Assembly (NCBI GenBank): GCA_963746275.1
Contig: CAVVAX010000007.1
Coordinates: 1-64,000 of the forward strand
Direction: 5' to 3'
From: JAEULH01 sp963746275
GTDB lineage: Bacteria; Pseudomonadota; Alphaproteobacteria; Rhodospirillales; Defluviicoccaceae
DNA length: 64,000 bases
The position numbers and the translations under genes were made by a program. Positions 37,305 to 48,836 of the stretch are shown here, one piece after another. The number at the start of each line of letters is the position of its first letter. Position 1 is the stretch's first letter. Below the pieces are notes generated by a model. The model ran no database searches. It was not told the DNA's origin and worked only from the letters and a program-made list of their open reading frames with translations.

Positions 37305-38278
37305 GTGAGGATCGGCATCGACCTCGGCGGCAGCAAGATCGAGGGCATCCTCCTCGACGAGGCAGGCGGCGAGCAGTCGCGGCTGCAGGATCCCCACGCC
37401 ACGCCATGACTACGCCGCGACCGTCGCCGCCGTTGCCGCGGTCGTGGCCGAACTCGACAAGAGGACCGAGGCGCAAGCAACGGTCGGCGTCGGCATCCCC
37501 GGCGCCGTGTCGCCCGTGAGCGGGCTCGTCAAGAACGCCAACGCCACTTGGCTGATCGGCCGCGCTCTTGACCGCGATCTGGCCGACAGCCATCGGCCGG
37601 CCGGTGCGCGTCGCCAACGACGCCAACTGTTTCGCGGTCTCCGAAGCGGTCGACGGCGCCGGCGCCGGAGCGCCGGTCGTCTTCGGGGTCATTCTCGGCA
37701 CCGGCGTCGGCGGCGGCATCGCCATCTCCGGCCAGGCGTTGACCGGCGCCAACGCCATCGCCGGCGAATGGGGCCATAACCCGTTGCCCTGGGCTGGCAG
37801 CGACGAGCAGCCCGGGTGCGGCCTGCTATTGCGGCGAGCACGGCTGCATCGAGACCTATCTTTCCGGCAGCGGGATCACCCGCGCGTTCCTGGCGCGGAC
37901 GGGTCACGAGGCGGACGCAGCGGCCGTGGCGAGCCTGGCCGTAGGCCGGCGATGCGGCGGCGCGGCGAGGTGATCGCAGCCTACGCCGACCGGCTGGCGC
38001 GGGCGCTGGCCTCGGTCATCAACGTCCTCGATCCGGACGTCATCGTGCTCGGCGGCGGCCTGTCGAACATCGCGAGCCTCTACGACGACGTGCCGCGGCT
38101 GCTGCCGCGCTGGGTCTTCTCCGACCGGGTCACGACCCGGCTTCGCCGCAACCGCCACGGCGACTCGAGCGGCGTGCGCGGCGCGGCGTGGCTGTGGCCG
38201 CAGCAGCAGGCTCGAGCTCGCGGCAGAGCCGGACGTCCCGTGTTCAGCACTCGGGCGGAGGGAGAAGCTTCACGCTGA
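37305..38278 (+). CDS. ROK-family sugar kinase, frameshifted
   Basis: ATP-dependent kinase of the ROK family (glucokinase/fructokinase/N-acetylhexosamine kinase type). The GTG start gives RIGIDLGGSKIEGILLDE. The frame shifts near 37385 into IPTPRHDYAATVAAVAAVV, and near 37590 into IGRPVRVANDANCFAVSEAV with LGTGVGGGIAI and GEWGHNPLP. Another shift near 37820 gives the zinc motif CYCGEHGCIETYLSG. A last one restores LARALASVINVLDPDVIVLG and the end HGDSSGVRGAAWLWP. The stop at 38278 overlaps the convergent eipB end by 35 bases. Sugar specificity cannot be told. Confidence 0.85.
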
Positions 38279-39047
38279 GCAGGGCGCCGCGCAAGGTCAT
38301 GTCTTCGAAGACCTGCTCGACGCGTTCGGCGATGCCGTCGCCGCGCAGCTCGATGGTCATCTCGAACTCCGGCACCTCGCTCTTTTCCCGGTACGGGAAG
38401 AAGGCGCCGCGGGTCCAGTAGAACGGCGCGGCAGGCGCGCCTGCGGCCTGCGCCGGCGAAGACGCCGGGGCCGGCAGCGGCGCGATCACGACGTTGACGA
38501 GGTAGGGGTTCTCCTCCGTCGTCCCGTCGAAGACGACCCGGTTGAAGATCTTATCGCCGGCCTTGGCGGCGGCGAGGAGCTGGCCGAGGTGGTCGGTCGG
38601 GAACAGCGTGCCCGCCGGCAGCTCGACCGTCTTTTCCTCCGGCGCCGAGTAGCTGGCGAGCCCAGCCCCGCCTGTCCGATCCAGCTTCGCCGTTCCGGCG
38701 ATGCGGTTTTCCTCGTTGTCGGTCTCATGGAGAACGCGGAAGCGATAGCTCAGGGCGTCGTCGCCCTCCCAGCTCGCGAACATCCACTTGTCCTCGACGG
38801 TCTCGCCGCTGGTCTGGCTGTAGCGGATCACGGTGCGGTTTTCGATTGTCCAGCCGCCGCACTCGTGGGCCGCCCTGTACACCATCAAGCCCTCGGCCGA
38901 GGCAACGTCGACCGCCTTGCTTCCGGGGCCCAGCGTCATCCGATAGATGGCCTCGTGCGGCATCAACCTCTCGCCGGCAACGGCGGAAGCAGCCATGATC
39001 GTCGCGAGGAAGACCCCGCAAGCTGTTGTCGATCCTCGAGGTGGCAT
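38244..39047 (-). CDS. eipB: EipB-like periplasmic envelope-integrity protein
   Basis: DUF1849-type periplasmic beta-spiral protein, in Brucella needed for envelope integrity. The 267-residue product from the ATG at 39047 has a signal peptide (CGVFLATIMAASAVAGE). Characteristic segments are HEAIYRMTLG, WTIENRTVIRYSQTSGETVE, LFPTDHLGQLLAAAKAGD and YREKSEVPEFEMTIELRGDG. Two cysteines, C63 in HECGGW and the very last residue C267, match the conserved disulfide of the family. A longer reading upstream to 39158 has no signal sequence at its start and is rejected. Confidence 0.9.
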   Translation of the reverse strand: MPPRGSTTACGVFLATIMAASAVAGERLMPHEAIYRMTLGPGSKAVDVASAEGLMVYRAAHECGGWTIENRTVIRYSQTSGETVEDKWMFASWEGDDALSYRFRVLHETDNEENRIAGTAKLDRTGGAGLASYSAPEEKTVELPAGTLFPTDHLGQLLAAAKAGDKIFNRVVFDGTTEENPYLVNVVIAPLPAPASSPAQAAGAPAAPFYWTRGAFFPYREKSEVPEFEMTIELRGDGIAERVEQVFEDMTLRGALLSVKLLPPPEC

Positions 39048-39245
39048 ATGCAGCAGTGCCGGGGCGATCCAAGACAGCGCGCACCATACGCAGAGCCGCG
39101 CCCGCGTGTCTACGCCGGAAGCGGCGGGCGCCCGGCGCGGTCCGCACCCGGTCCGCACCCGCTCCGAGCGGCCGGGCCTTGCCTTCGCAACGGTGCGCAG
39201 GGCACGATCGGCCTGTCGTAGGCCTTGCTGGGATCTGCCGAAGCG

Positions 39246-39975
39246 ATGGTTTCCGGCATCAGGATCACGCTCGTTCTCGCGGCCGGCTGCGCCGGCGCGC
39301 TTGCGCTATTCACTCATGCCCGCGCCGACGCCGGGAGCGGGACGGAGCGCGACCCGAGCCTCTTGTGCAGCGAGGCCGTCGTCCTCGCCGAGCGCGCAGA
39401 GGCGATCCCCCGCAACCTGCTGGGCGCCGTCGCCCAGGCCGAGTTCGGCAGACCGGTGGCGGAGGATCGGGTGGCCGGCCCCTGGCCGTGGACGGTGACG
39501 GCCGGCGGCGCCGGCCTGTTCTTCGCCAGCAAGGAGGAGGCGATGGAGGCCGCGGCCGAGGCCCTCGCGCGCAGGGCAAGACAACGTCGACGTCGGCTGC
39601 CTGCAGATCAACATCGGCCATCATCCCGATGCCTTCATGAGCCTGGAGGAGGCCTTCGATCCTCTGGCCAACGCCGCCTATGGCGCGGCCTACCTCCGGG
39701 CGCTGTTCATGGAGACCGGCTCGTGGCCGGAGGCGGTGGGCCGCTACCACTCGGCCACGCCCACGCGCAACAGCCGCTACCGGGCCAAGGTCCTCGACTT
39801 CTGGAACCAGGGCAAAGGGAAGCCCGCGCCCGTGGCGGAGAAAAACGGCCCGCAGATGCGCCGCGAGGCGCCTTTCGACCCGGGGCGGCGCAATCCGCTT
39901 GGGACGCGGCAGTTCAACGCCGACGCGCTGGGCGAGCTCAAGAGCCGGCTGGAGGATCTGGCGCCACCCCAGTAG
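39246..39975 (+). CDS. Lytic transglycosylase (SLT domain), one frameshift
   Basis: Exported murein transglycosylase. A signal peptide from the ATG at 39246 (ITLVLAAGCAGALALFTHARA) is followed by the catalytic-Glu region LLGAVAQAEFGR, then PWPWTVTAGGAGLFFASKEE. One shift near 39575 leads to DNVDVGCLQINIGHHPDAFM, SLEEAFDPLANAAYGAAYLR and TGSWPEAVGRYHS, the rest of the fold. The C-terminal 60 residues are charged. The restored length is about 242 residues. It overlaps the convergent ABC ATPase end by 38 bases. Confidence 0.88.
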
Positions 39976-41081
39976 CGGCGTCCGGTACGCGGATCGCCTC
40001 GCCGTCTTCGGCGAACAGGTGGCAGTCGGCCGGGCTGAACAGGATGGCCGCCGCCTCGCCGGGAGCGGCGGGCGCGGCACCGCGGGCTGAGACCGTGAGC
40101 CGCTCGCCCGCCGCATCCAGGTAGACGTGGCTTTCCGCCCCCAGATGCTCGACATGGCTGACGAGCGCGGGAAGCGCGGCATCGCCGCGCCCGGGCGCCA
40201 CGCCCGGAGGCCCGAGGCGAAGATCCTCCGGGCGAAGGCCGAGGCTCAACCGCTCTCCAGGCCGCACGCCGGGAGCCGGCGGCAGCACCAGGCGGACGCC
40301 GCCCAGGACCTCCAGCACCAGCTCAGGCGGCATCGGCGGCGGCCACCTCGGCCGGCAGCACGTTCATCTTCGGGGTGCCGAGGAAGCCGGCGACGAACAG
40401 GTTGCGCGGCCGGCGGTAGAGCTCGAGCGGCGCGCCGACCTGCTCGATCCGGCCGTCGCGCATCACCACGATGGTCTGCGCCAGCGTCATCGCCTCGGTC
40501 TGGTCGTGGGTGACGTAGAGCATGGTCGCGCCGAGCTGGCGCTGCAGCCTGGCGATCTCGAGGCGCATGCCGACACGCAAGGCCGCGTCGAGGTTCGACA
40601 GCGGCTCGTCGAACAGGAATACCGCCGGCTCGCGCACCAGCGCCCGGCCCATGGCGACGCGCTGGCGCTGGCCACCGGACAGCTCCCGCGGCTTGCGGGC
40701 GAGCAGATGCTCGATCTGCAGCAGCCGCGCCGCGTCTTCGATCCGCTCGCGGATCTTCGCCTTGTCGTGGCGGGCGAGCTTCAGCCCGAAGGCCATGTTG
40801 TCGTAGACGCTCATGTGCGGATAGAGCGCGTAGGACTGGAACACCATGGCGATGCGGCGCTCGGCCGGCGGCAGGTGGGTCACGTCGCGCCCGGCGATCT
40901 CGATCGCGCCCTCGCTCGCCTCCTCCAGCCCGGCGACGAGGCGGAGCAGCGTCGACTTGCCGCAGCCGGAGGGGCCGACGACGACCACCAGCGCGCCTTC
41001 AGGGATCTCCAGGTCGATGTCGCGCAGCACCTCGACCGTGCCGAAGCGCTTGCTTACCCCGCGGAGAACGACGGCGCCCAT
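39938..41081 (-). CDS. ugpC: Carbohydrate ABC transporter ATPase (UgpC/MalK type), one frameshift
   Basis: Cytoplasmic ATPase of a CUT1-type sugar importer. Walker A is GPSGCGKSTLLR, Q-loop VFQSYALYPHMSVYDNMAFG, signature LSGGQRQRVAMGRALVREP, Walker B FLFDEPLSNLDA and H-loop THDQTEAMTL. A frameshift near 40330 separates this domain from the C-terminal regulatory OB-fold (LSLGLRPEDLRLG, VEHLGAESHVYLDA). The restored length, about 380 residues, is normal. It is the last gene of AKR-SBP-permease-permease-ATPase. Confidence 0.92.
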
Positions 41082-41090
41082 GGTCCGGCC

Positions 41091-41918
41091 CTACCCCTTC
41101 ACCGCGCCGGCGGTGAGCCCGGAGACGATCTTGCGCTGAAAGAGCAGGACCAGCGCGATCATCGGCACGGTGACGATGACGGAGGCGGCCATCAGCGGTC
41201 CCCAGGGCACCTCGTACTGGCTGGCGCCGCTGATCAGCGCGATGGCCACCGGCACCGTGCGCGATCCCGCGCTCAGCGTGAAGGTCAGGGCGAACAGGAA
41301 CTCGTTCCAGGCGACGAGGAAGGCGAGCAGCGTCGTGCTGGCGATGGCCGGACCCATGAGCGGCAGGAAGATGCGGGTGACGATGGTGAAGGATCCGGCG
41401 CCGTCGACCATAGCCGCCTCCTCCAGCTCCTTCGGCAGGTCGCGCATGAAGGTGGTCAGCACCCAGGCGGTGAACGGCAGGGTGAAGATCAGGTAGGAGA
41501 GGATCAGCGCCAGATGGGTGTCGTAGAGGCCGAGCGCGGTGATCAGCTCGAACATCCCCGACAGCACCGCCACCTGCGGGAACATCGAGACGGCGAGGAT
41601 GACCATGAGCAGGAGCCCCCGGCCGCGGAAGGAGACGCGGCCAAGCGCGTAGGCCGCGCCCAGCGCCAGGACCAGCGACAGCGCGACCGTGCCGGCGCCG
41701 ACGATCAGCGAGTTCAGGATCGTCCGGCCGAACGGCTGCTCGGCGAAGATGGCGACGTAGTTACGCAAGGTCGGCTCGGCCGGGATCAGCGCCGCATCGA
41801 AGATGGCCGAACCGGACTTCAGCGAGGAGATCACCGCCCAGGCGAACGGGAACAGGGCGTAGGCGACGATCAGCGCGACGAGGAGATAGAGGCCGACCGC
41901 CTTGGCGATCTTGCTCAT
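41091..41918 (-). CDS. Carbohydrate ABC transporter permease (MalG type)
   Basis: Inner-membrane CUT1 permease of 275 residues with six helices, beginning MSKIAKAVGLYLLVALIVAY. The EAA loop that contacts the ATPase is ELEEAAMVDGAGSFTIVTRI. The C-terminus is RKIVSGLTAGAVKG. In the raw frame it reads on from the previous permease, but the ATG at 41918 is the natural start. That permease's stop overlaps it by 4 bases once a frameshift is corrected. Confidence 0.92.
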   Translation of the reverse strand: MSKIAKAVGLYLLVALIVAYALFPFAWAVISSLKSGSAIFDAALIPAEPTLRNYVAIFAEQPFGRTILNSLIVGAGTVALSLVLALGAAYALGRVSFRGRGLLLMVILAVSMFPQVAVLSGMFELITALGLYDTHLALILSYLIFTLPFTAWVLTTFMRDLPKELEEAAMVDGAGSFTIVTRIFLPLMGPAIASTTLLAFLVAWNEFLFALTFTLSAGSRTVPVAIALISGASQYEVPWGPLMAASVIVTVPMIALVLLFQRKIVSGLTAGAVKG

Positions 41919-42828
41919 GGCGAGCCCTCCTCCGGGCTGAGGCGGGCGAGGCGCGAGGTAGACGAGCGTGCAGGCGCCGACGATGAGGAAGATCAGCACC
42001 GAGGCGGCCGACCCGTAGCCGACGTCGGCGAACTCGACCAGCTCGCGGCGGGCGAAGATCGACATGGTCGCCGTCTGCCGGCTGTTGCTGGTCATGATGT
42101 AGATGAGATCGAAGATCCGGAGCGCGTCCAGCGTCCGGAAGATGACGGCGACGAGCAGCACCGGCCGGATCAGGGGCAGGGTGATGCGGAAGAACACGAC
42201 GATCGGATGAGACGCCGTCGAGCCGGGCCGCCTCGTAGACGTCCTTCGGCACCATCTGCAGCGCCGCCAGGATCAGGAGCGCCATGAACGGCGTCGTCTT
42301 CCAGACGTCGGTGGCGACGACCGCGGCCATGGCCAGATTGGCATCGGCGAGCCAGGCGACCGGCTCGGCGATGATCCCCAGGCCGAGGAGGGCGGCGTTG
42401 ATGACGCCGTAGAGGTCGTTGTACATCCACGCCCACATCTTGCCCGAGACCACCAGCGGGATGGCCCAGGGCACGAGGATTGCCGCGCGCACCAGGCCGC
42501 GGCCGCGGATTTTCGCGTTCATGACCAGCGCGAAGACGATGCCGAGCACGGTCTCGATGGCGACCGAGCTCGCCGCGAAGACCAGCGTGTTCCAGACCGC
42601 GTTCCCCCATTCGGGATCACCGAGGAGCAGGCGGTAGTTGGCAAGGCCGACGAAGGAGGCGCCGGCGGTATCGCCGAGGCGGGCGTCGGTGAGGCTGAGC
42701 CAGAGGGTTCGTGCCAGTGGCCATAGCCCGACCATGGCCAGGGCCGCGAGCGTCGGCGCTAGAAACAGCCACGCCGCCCGCGCCCGGCGGCCCGCGAGTG
42801 TGCCCGCCCGCGCCCGGCCCGGCCTCAT
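41915..42828 (-). CDS. Carbohydrate ABC transporter permease (MalF type), frameshifted
   Basis: Partner CUT1 permease. The ATG at 42828 overlaps the binding-protein stop (ATGA). Helices include AAWLFLAPTLAALAMVGLWP and LVRAAILVPWAIPLVVSGKM. The EAA loop KDVYEAARLDGVS is cut near 42205; the next frame resumes FFRITLPLIRPVLLVAVIFR. A second shift near 41945 would give the end ARLSPEEGSP with a TGA at 41915. Without it the frame fuses to the next permease. The restored length is about 303 residues. Confidence 0.88.
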
Positions 42829-44150
42829 CGCTCCCAACCCTCGCCGCGGATCTGACCCACGCGGGCTTCGAGCTCCGCCAGTGCTTCTTCGGCTTCGCTG
42901 CGCCCGGAGAGGACATCGTGGACCGCGTTCCAGAAGGCGCTCGACACCCGGTTGTAGGCAATGCCGGTCAGCCGCGACGGCCGGGCCATGGCGTTGGCAA
43001 GCACGCCGGCCAGCATCGGGTAGTGCGGATTGGCGCGGAGGACCTCGGGCTCTTGGTACAGCGCCGGCCGCGTCGGGTTGAAGCCGGCGGCGATGGCGCG
43101 GGCCTTCTGCACCTCCGCGCCGGTGAGGGCCAGAACCAGGTCCGCGGCCACCTCGGGATGCGCCGAGTAGGCGGAGACGGCGAGCTGCTGGCCGCCGAGG
43201 ACGCCGGTCGGTTCCACCCCCGGCGAGGCCGGCAGCGGCGCCAACCCGACCCTGCCGGCGACGGCGCTGCCGGGCGCGTCGGCCAGGGACCAGACATAGG
43301 GCCAGTTGCGCATGAACACCGCCTGACCCGACTGGAACACGCCGCGCGCCTCGTCCTCCATGTACGTGAGCACCCCATCGGGCGCGATCGTGCCGATCCA
43401 AGACCGTGCCAGACCCAGCGCCGCCGCGGCCTCAGGCCGGCTCAGGCCGATACCGCCGTCCTCTCCGATCAGCCGGCCGCCGCCCTGCGAGCCGATCCAC
43501 TCCAGCGCATTGCAGGTGAGGCCTTCATAGGCCCGCGCCTGGAAGACGTAGCCCCACAGCCGGGCGTTGCCCTGCTGCCGCTCCGCGTCCTGGATCCGCC
43601 GCGCCGTCTCGGTCAGCTCCTGCCAGGTGCCCGGCACCGGCGCGCCGTACTTCTCCAGCAGGTCGCGGCGGTAGTAGAGGAGACCCACGTCGACGAACCA
43701 CGGCAGGGCGAGGAGCCGGCCGTCCACCGTGTTGTTCTCGACGACGACGCGTAGGTGTCCCCCTCGCTCCTCGGCCGGGACGTACGGGGATAGGTCGAGG
43801 AGATGGCGGGCCAGGATGCCCGGCCAGACGACATCGATCTGCATCACGTCGATGGCGCTCGAGCGGGCGGCGAGGAGCTGCTGGTAGAGGGCAAGCCGCT
43901 GGTCGGAGTCGTTCGGCGTGGCGACGATGCGGACCGTATGACCGCTACGCGTTGCCCAGGATTCCGCCGCCTCGCGGCAGAGCCGCAGCTCCTGGCCGAC
44001 CGCGCCGCAGGACAACGAGAGCTCGACCGCTGCCGCGGGTCGGCAGGAGAAACCGAAGGCCAAGACGACGAGAACGATGAACGCAACCAGACGGTTGCCA
44101 GAGGCCGCCGATCCGGCCGCGCAAGATCCCTCACCCCGACCCTCTCCCAC
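42825..44150 (-). CDS. Extracellular sugar-binding protein of the ABC transporter
   Basis: Periplasmic solute-binding protein, family 1 (trehalose/maltose-like). The signal peptide LVAFIVLVVLAFGFSCRPAA is followed by ELSLSCGAVGQELRLCREAA and the sugar-site segments DVMQIDVVWPGILARHLLDL and ALPWFVDVGLLYYRRDLLEK. MRNWPYVWSLADA and a helical C-terminus complete it. The start is unclear. A GTG at 44150 gives a usable leader. An in-frame TTG at 44285 overlaps the aldo/keto reductase stop, but that reading runs through a repeat element. The substrate is not certain. Confidence 0.9.
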   Translation of the reverse strand: MGEGRGEGSCAAGSAASGNRLVAFIVLVVLAFGFSCRPAAAVELSLSCGAVGQELRLCREAAESWATRSGHTVRIVATPNDSDQRLALYQQLLAARSSAIDVMQIDVVWPGILARHLLDLSPYVPAEERGGHLRVVVENNTVDGRLLALPWFVDVGLLYYRRDLLEKYGAPVPGTWQELTETARRIQDAERQQGNARLWGYVFQARAYEGLTCNALEWIGSQGGGRLIGEDGGIGLSRPEAAAALGLARSWIGTIAPDGVLTYMEDEARGVFQSGQAVFMRNWPYVWSLADAPGSAVAGRVGLAPLPASPGVEPTGVLGGQQLAVSAYSAHPEVAADLVLALTGAEVQKARAIAAGFNPTRPALYQEPEVLRANPHYPMLAGVLANAMARPSRLTGIAYNRVSSAFWNAVHDVLSGRSEAEEALAELEARVGQIRGEGWER

Positions 44151-44253
44151 TTGCGCGTTCCGCGCGCGGGAGAGGGAGTTGATCGGCGCCGCCAGTCTGC
44201 CCTCGCCCGCGCAGCGGGAGAGGGAGGGGCCCGCGCAGCGGGAGGGTGAGGGC
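44128..44253. repeat. Interspersed repeat at the start of the binding-protein gene
   Basis: CCCTCACCCCGACCCTCTCC at 44128 matches the copy at 13657. It is followed by GGGAGAGGGAG, then two more GCGCAGCGGGAG-type units and GGGTGAGGGCAC near 44253. The element is built of C-rich and complementary G-rich parts that can pair. It occupies the 5' end of the sugar-binding-protein reading frame. Confidence 0.7.
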
Positions 44254-44281
44254 ACCCCCGGCTTGCCGCCGCCGCCTGCCC

Positions 44282-45285
<1,004 letters not shown>

Positions 45286-45435
45286 GAGGGCTCACCCCGT
45301 CACTTGCCGTGATGGAAGAAGCGGGTCCGCCGGACGGATATGGACACTCCCCGCTTACCGGGAGCGCGGCGAGGACGTCTCCGGGCCGACCGCCCGACGG
45401 ACATTCACCAATAACGCGAAGCGTCGTGGTGTGAC

Positions 45436-45449
45436 TTAATCCAGATCAA
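45436..45449 (-). promoter_or_regulatory. FNR/Anr-like box
   Basis: On the minus strand TTGAT-CTGG-ATTAA matches the FNR consensus TTGAT-N4-ATCAA in 9 of 10 positions. It lies in the 193-base gap between the end of hypE and the start of the aldo/keto reductase, about 155 bases upstream of that ATG. Oxygen-responsive control of the AKR-ABC operon is possible. It cannot drive the hyp genes, which lie upstream of it. Confidence 0.45.
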
Positions 45450-45478
45450 GCTAGCGTCGCAAAGGCGCATGCGCCTGC

Positions 45479-46505
45479 CTAGCAAATGCGCGGAAGAGGA
45501 TCATCCTCCAGCTCCTCGATCAGCCGCTCGCCGCCGAGCTCCGTCTCCAGCACCACCTCGGGCGCGCCGGCTTCGAGGCTGCCGATGATGGCGGCCTCAG
45601 CGCCACCTTGCGCCGAGCGCATGCCGGCAAGCGCCGCCTCGGCGTCTTCGGGCGCCACCACGGCAACCACGCGGCCCTCGCAGGCGAGGTAGAGCGGGTC
45701 GTAGCCGAGCATCTCGCACACGGCGGTGACAGGATCGCGCACCGGTATTGCCGCGGCGTCGAGCCGGACGGTCATGGCGGAGAGGCGGGCGATCTCATGG
45801 GCAACGGTGGCAAGCCCGCCGCGGGTCGGGTCGCGCATGAAGCGCAGGCCGCGAGCGGAGATGAGCGCCCGGGTGATCGGCAGGACGCAGGCCGCATCTG
45901 AGATGAGATCGCCGCGCAGCCCGAACTGCTCGCGGGCCAGCATCACCGCCGTGCCGTGGTCGCCGACGGGGCCGCTGACGAGCAGCCGGTCGCCGGCGCG
46001 GACCGTCTCGATGCCCAGGCTGAGCTGAGGATCGCGCAGCCCGATGCCGGTGGTGGCGAAGTAGACGCCGCCGCCTTCGCCGCGGCGCACGACCTTGGTG
46101 TCGCCGGCGACGATGCTAACGCCGGCGTCCCTGGCGGCGACAGCCATGGCCGCGACCAGCCGCTCGAGGAGCGCCGCCTCCAGCCCCTCCTCGATGAAGC
46201 AGGCGACGGTGAGGTACAGCGGCGTCGCGCCGGCGACGGCGAGGTCGTTCACCGTGCCGTGGACGGCGAGGCTGCCGATGTTGCCGCCCGGGAACTCCAG
46301 CGGCTCAACGGTGAAGCCATCGGTCGTGACCATCAGCGTGCCATCGCCCGCGGCCGGCGGGAGGGCGGCGGCGTCCACCGTCGTGTCCAGCAGTGGGTTG
46401 GCCGAGGTGGCGGCGGAACAGGCCGTCGATCAGCTCGCGCATGAACCGGCCGCCGTTGCCGTGCGCGAGGCCGATGCGTGGGTCGATGTCAGGCGCGCTG
46501 GTCAC
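45479..46505 (-). CDS. hypE: [NiFe]-hydrogenase maturation protein HypE, one frameshift
   Basis: Dehydrates the carbamoyl group received from HypF to make the cyanide ligands of the Ni-Fe site. The N-terminus IGLAHGNGGRFMRELIDGLF is in one frame. One extra C near 46396 precedes NPLLDTTVDAAALPP and the rest (TTDGFTVEPLEFPGGNIGSL, VAGDTKVVRRGEGG, FMRDPTRGGLATVAHEIA). The protein ends in PRIC, the obligatory C-terminal Cys that carries the thiocyanate. The restored length is about 341 residues. It is the last gene of the operon and overlaps the hypF stop by 4 bases. Confidence 0.95.
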
Positions 46506-48836
46506 GAGGGCGCGCGGCAGGCCGCTTCGACCATCTGGCCGAAGCTGAGGCCGGCGTCGTTGGCCGGGACAGCTTCGGTCATGAGCACGCGGAAGCCGTG
46601 GGCCAGGAGAAGGCGCTCGGCGCTCTCGGCGAGCAGCCGGTTCTGGAAGACGCCGCCGGTCAGCCCGACGACGCCGACGCCGGTCTCGTCGCGCACCTGC
46701 CGGGCCTGGGCCAGCACCGCCGCGGCGAGGCTGGCATGGAAGATCGCGCCGCGCTCGCCCGCGGAAAGCCCGGCGTCGAGGAGGACCGGCAGCAGCGGCG
46801 CCCAGTCGCTGCGCCAGACGCCGTCATCGCCGCGAGCCAGCGGCAGCGCCACCGGCGGCGCGCCGTCGTGGCTGGCGGCCTCCAGCCACATCGGGGCGTG
46901 GCCCTCGAAGCTTGCCACATCGACGAGGCCCGCGAGGGCTGCGGCGGCATCGAACAGCCGGCCGACGGCGCTGGTTTCGGGCGCATTCAGCCGCCGCTCC
47001 CAGGCATGGCGTAGCCGCTCGTCGGCAAACCGGGCGCCGTCGGGCCAGTCCACCTTCGCCTCCCAGCACAGCGCGACGGCGCTGCGCCAGGGCTCGCGCC
47101 CGGCCTTCTCCCCGCCCGGAAGCCGGAAGGGACGGAACGAGGCGACGCGGCGCCAAGCGCCCGGATGGCCGTAGAACCCCTCGCCGCCCCAGAGCGTGCC
47201 GTCAGCGCCGAGGCCGACGCCGTCCCAGGCGAAGACCAGCATCGGCTCGCGGAGCGCGTGCTCGCCGGCCAGCGCCGAGGCATGCGCGTGGTGATGAAGC
47301 ACCGGGATGAGCGACAGGCCGGAGCGCCTCGCCCAGCGGCTCGAGCCATAGCCGGGATGGGCGTCGGCCACGACCCGCTCCGCCACGACCCCGTACAGCG
47401 CCTGCAGGTCCGCTATGACCTGGCGGAAGACGGCCATGCCCCGCGGCGAGGATAGCTCGCCGATGTGCGGCGAGACGACGACGCGGTCCTCCCAGCCCAA
47501 GCGCCACCGTCACCTTCATCTGGCCGCCGACAGCGAGGCACGGGCGGTCGAGCCGCGCCGGCAGGCGCAGGCTCAACGGCGCCGAGCCGCGGCCGAGGCG
47601 GATCGGCCGCGCCTTGCCGGCGATCACGCGGTAGACGGGGTCGTCGGCCGGCCGGCGGATGGGCCGGTCGTGGTGGAGGAAGGCGTCGGCGATGCCGGCG
47701 AGGCGGCGCTCGGCCTCGCCCGGCTCGGTCAGCACCGGCTCGCCGCTGATGTTGCCCGACGTCGCCACCAGCGGCGCGGCGAAGTCGCCGAGCAGCAGGT
47801 GGTGCAGCGGGCTGTAGGGCAGCATCACCCCGATCTCGCCAAGCCCGGGCGCGATGCCGGCGGCGAGCGGCGCGTCGGCACGCTTCGGCGCCAGCACGAT
47901 CGGCCGCATGGGATCGGCCAGCATGGCGGCGCCGGCCTCGTCGAGCTCGACCAGCCGGCGCGCCTCGGCCAGCCGGTCTTCGCCCCGCCTCGCCGACCAT
48001 CACCGCCAAGGGCTTGTCCGGGCGGTTCTTCGCCCGGCGCAGGCGGGCGACGGCGGCCTCGCTCGCCGGCGTCGCAGATCAGGTGATAGCCGCCGACGCC
48101 CTTGACGGCGACGATGCGGCCCTGGCGCAGCGCCTGCACGCAGGCTTTCAGCGCCTCCTCGGCGGACGGCGCCGCGCCCGCGGCGGACGGGTCGCGGTAG
48201 GTCAGCCGTGGCCCGCAAGCGGGACAGGCCAGCGGCTGCGCATGATAGCGGCGGTCGCGCGGGTCCTCGTACTCGCGCCGGCACTCGGGGCAGAGGGCGA
48301 AGCCGGCCATCGCCGTGTTCGCCCGGTCGTAGGGCAGCCGCTCGATGATGGTGTAGCGCGGCCCGCACTGGGTGCAGTTGATGAACGGATAGCGGTAGCG
48401 GCGCGCCGCGGGGTCGCGGATCTCGTCGAGGCAGTCGTCGCAGGCGAACTGGTCGGGGGCGACGACCGCCTCGCGCGGATCGCCGTCGACGCTCGGCAGG
48501 ATGACGAAGGCGTGGGCCGCCGGCTCTTCCAGCCGCGTTCGGCTCTGCCGGCTCGCGGCCAGGCGCGGCCGCGCCAGCGGCGGCGCCTTGGCCGTCAGCT
48601 CGGCGCTGAACCGGTCGATGGCGGCGGGCTCGCCCTGAACGAGGATGGAAACCGCCCCGGCCCGGTTGCAGACCCAGCCGGCGAGCCCGTGCCGTTCGGC
48701 CAGGCGGCGGACGAAGGGACGAAAGCCGACGCCCTGCACCCGGCCGGTGACGTCGAGCTCGCGCGTCTCGATCGCCGCGGCGCTCGGCTTCGGCCTGCCA
48801 ACCGTCAGCAGCGCGCCGGTCGAGGCGGAGGCTCAC
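46502..48836 (-). CDS. hypF: Carbamoyltransferase HypF, frameshifted
   Basis: Makes the thiocarbamate on HypE from carbamoyl phosphate. Read across about four shifts (near 48790, 48065, 47985 and 47500) it is some 775 residues, as expected. The N-terminal acylphosphatase domain reads VTGRVQGVGFRPFVRRLAER. Zinc-finger pairs are CDDC, CTQCGPRYT, CPEC and CPACGPRL. The YrdC-like domain has AVKGVGGYHLICDA and ATSGNISGEPV. The carbamoyltransferase domain has HPGYGSSRWA, LHHHAHASALAGEH and VGLTGGVFQNRLLAE. The GTG start at 48836 overlaps the hypD stop (GTGA); it needs an early frameshift to join the acylphosphatase domain. Confidence 0.94.

Noticed and set aside
41091..42197. Apparent fusion of the two ABC permeases
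   Set aside because: The fusion exists only in the raw frame. Removing one base near 41945 gives the normal end ARLSPEEGSP and a 4-base overlap with the next permease.
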